A stretch of DNA of 64,000 nucleotides from Oegoconia quadripuncta (taxonomy: Eukaryota; Arthropoda; Insecta; Lepidoptera; Autostichidae): contig OX438749.1 of NCBI GenBank assembly GCA_949316235.1, forward strand, positions 33,118,022 to 33,182,021. The letters are read 5' to 3'. This document shows positions 62,318 to 64,000 of this stretch, piece by piece. A program made the translations under genes and the position numbers. Position 1 is the first letter of the stretch, and each line of letters starts with the position of its first letter. Below the pieces are notes generated by a model, which was not told where the DNA came from, searched no databases, and worked only from the letters and a program-made list of their open reading frames with translations.

Positions 62318-62620
62318 GCAGAACGGGTTAGCAATTGACCTCAATTACACCTGATGTTAAGTGAAGATGAGGCTGAAGGTGGAAGCGTACTGATCCGGAA
62401 ACCTCATCTTATTTGAGGGACTGACTATCTTATCTCTGACAACCGCAACACAACAACAATTAACATTGCCGTTTGGCGGCAGACTTAGATAAGGGTGGTA
62501 GCTAGTCAGACGGACATTTAAAATATACGTACGAGTACGTTTAGTACTCCGCTGGGGATCGAACCCACGACCGCCGATTCGTAAACCCTATGTTGTTTAC
62601 ATTGAGCTACGCAGGCGGTT
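62318..62620 (-). mobile_element. SINE-D, near full length
   Basis: ACGGGTTAGCAATTGACCTC through GGGATCGAACCCACGACC and the head GAGCTACGCAGGCGGTT. Confidence 0.88.
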
Positions 62621-62968
62621 AAAAAAGCTAATTTATATTTGTAGTTTTTTTTAGTTATATCCCCATAATTGTATTTGTTTCTGTATTGGTAGTATAAATA
62701 TAATTTGACATATCAGACCCACATTTTAAAACGATTAAAGTGGTTCAACAGTACTCATTAAAAATCAGGTAAGTAAAGTAAAACAGTAGGTAAATAAAAA
62801 AGAAATGTGTACAATTAACTTTATATGGAGAGAAAGTATTCGATTTAAAATTTTCTTATGAGAGAGATCGAATTGAAAACGGTAAATACGAGAACTGGCA
62901 ACTTGTGCAGATTGAACAAAGAGGTGCATATACAGCCAGGTTACACGTACTTATATACAATCGACTGG
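62621..62968. other. Stretch without assigned feature
   Basis: No gene or matched repeat. Confidence 0.5.
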
Positions 62969-63124
62969 CGGTCGGTTATGCTAGCCTGGTACCGGCAGTG
63001 ACGAATCTATCGAGTCATGATAGGTTTCCTCTACCGTAAATGGAAGGAGTACCTACGAGTATATAGTATATAGATGAGTTATGCTAGCCTGGTAACATCA
63101 GTGATTAATCTGTAATGTAGGTAG

Positions 63125-63290
63125 GCCTTCATCTACCACTACCCTTCTTCAATTCAAGAGCTTATGCTCTTGTCGGTGGAGTAATGACCACATCTCTCTA
63201 CTTTCCGCCCTCGTTTTAACGACATTCACCTTTTCTTTCACTTGGTCAAAGTATATACGCCTAGGTCTTCCCCTTCCTCTCTTTAGTAGG
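63125..63290 (-). pseudogene. RTE-3 C-terminal end inside array 4
   Basis: Matches 38,105-38,275: CTCTTGTCGGTGGAGTAATG, TTCACTTGGTCAAAGTATAT, CCTAGGTCTTCCCCTTCC. Confidence 0.72.
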
Positions 63291-63420
63291 AAGTAATTAC
63301 CCTAGTAGATGCAAAACCAAGCGTATATAGGTTAGGAGGTGACTGTCGTTCGGTTATGCTAGCCTGGTACCGGCAGTGAACAATCTATCGAGTTATGGGG
63401 GTTTCCTCTACCTCTACGGG

Positions 63421-63450
63421 CACAGTATAACCATATATGGTTATACTGTG
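63421..63450. repeat. Perfect 30 bp palindrome, no loop
   Basis: CACAGTATAACCATA is followed immediately by its exact inverse. Confidence 0.95.
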
Positions 63451-63547
63451 TTATATGATGGACATTCAAAGGCTGTCAGAGTATTTACAATTCGCTCTGC
63501 CGCTACTCTCTAAGAACTCTGTTTAAAGAAATAAATATTTTACCCGT

Positions 63548-63664
63548 TGCATTCCAATGTATATGACAGTATAATGTATGTCCGCAAAAATATGTGCCTA
63601 TTTCGTAAATATTCTGATAACCATAATTTGAATACTAGAAATAAGAATAACATTGAAATGTATT
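63548..63664 (+). pseudogene. LINE-X coding fragment
   Basis: Reads IMYVRKNMCLFRKYSDNHNL then NTRNKNN, the NTRNK block. Confidence 0.7.
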
Positions 63665-64000
63665 CAAAGTCAAAGTCAAAAATGCTTTATTTTTTAGGTA
63701 CACAGAGTACACTTAAAATAGTCAATCTTACATTATTTAAGCTACTGCTTGTTCAAAATGCAATTTTCCCCTGAGAAGAACAAACAAGAAACTCGAAGGG
63801 TTGCTCTTTTAAAATCAGGCTTTGATTTTACATAAAGGTTCTTATATTTCATTATTAATTGTGAAATAGCCTGGAACGCGAACGATCTGATTATCATCTA
63901 AATAGTCTTATATTTTATAATATGCTTTGTTAATAAGTTATCTTTAAATTTATTGAGAGGAAGATTTTGTATATCAACTGGAACCTTATTGAAAAAGCGT
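63665..64000 (-). mobile_element. LINE-X 3' part running off the right edge
   Basis: CAAAGTCAAAGTCAAAAATG at the left, the family 3' region, then coding GAAGATTTTGTATATCAACT up to the edge. Very similar to 4354-4720. Confidence 0.82.

Larger units (their letters stand above)
62969..63450 (+). repeat. Motif array 4: GGTTATGCTAGCCTGGTACC, split by an RTE-3 end
   Basis: Core copies at about 62,974, 63,076 and 63,352, with ATCTATCGAGT and GGTTTCCTCTACC nearby. Closest to array 2. Confidence 0.68.

Overview
This 64 kb window reads as AT-rich nuclear DNA of an insect, most likely a moth or butterfly. The reasons are the abundant tRNA-headed SINEs, the RTE, jockey/CR1-like and R1-type LINE remnants, and a mariner-like transposon. 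The lepidopteran placement rests on recalled resemblance of these families, not on a search. I see no convincing host gene. Apart from one possible TATA promoter with a short ORF near 11.8 kb and one unassigned coding-looking fragment near 58.1 kb, every recognisable coding stretch belongs to a mobile element.

Labels used in the entries. SINE-A: head begins GACCTGTTTGGTGTAGTGG. SINE-B: head GACCGATTGGTGTAGTGG. SINE-C: head GCGTCGGTGGCTCAG, 3' end GGGATGTTTACGGGCTGAT. SINE-D: about 325 bp, head AACCGCCTCCGTGGCTCAAT. LINE-X: jockey/CR1-like, tail ending in TTTGAC or TTTGATT units. LINE-V: jockey/CR1-like, (TATC)n tail. LINE-Y and LINE-Z: jockey/CR1-like C-terminal remnants. LINE-W: LINE with a Cys-His C-terminal motif. 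RTE-1 to RTE-4: RTE-clade remnants. R1-like: R1-clade LINE.

Layout. 0-6.4 kb: an open but 5'-truncated RTE reverse transcriptase at the left edge, a chimeric SINE, a 422 bp TA-flanked MITE, a LINE-X fragment and two SINE-A copies tail to tail. 6.4-14 kb: sparse fragments, a two-armed repeat, two arrays of a TATGCTAGCCTGGTACC motif and a LINE-V copy. 14.7-16.8 kb: a complete 2,119 bp mariner-like transposon with an intact 353-codon transposase and nearly identical TIRs of about 267 bp. 17-24 kb: nested SINE/LINE copies with a cluster of perfect palindromes at 17,973-18,298. 25-27 kb: RTE-2 split by LINE-W, which itself holds a MITE and a SINE-D. 29.7-30.6 kb: 19 copies of a 47 bp minisatellite. 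31-41 kb: microsatellites, SINEs and RTE tails. 42.6-44.5 kb: a GC-rich R1-like LINE inserted in LINE-Y with a 13 bp target-site duplication. 45.7-46.2 kb: a hAT-type nonautonomous element with an 8 bp duplication. 50-64 kb: further MITEs, a second copy of the 3.5 kb MITE split by a retroelement, a perfect 131 bp inverted repeat, a hairpin near 61.2 kb and a last motif array.

The elements do not form a pathway. What the window records is the order of insertion: many copies sit inside others with clear target-site duplications. The mariner-like element is the best candidate for recent activity.
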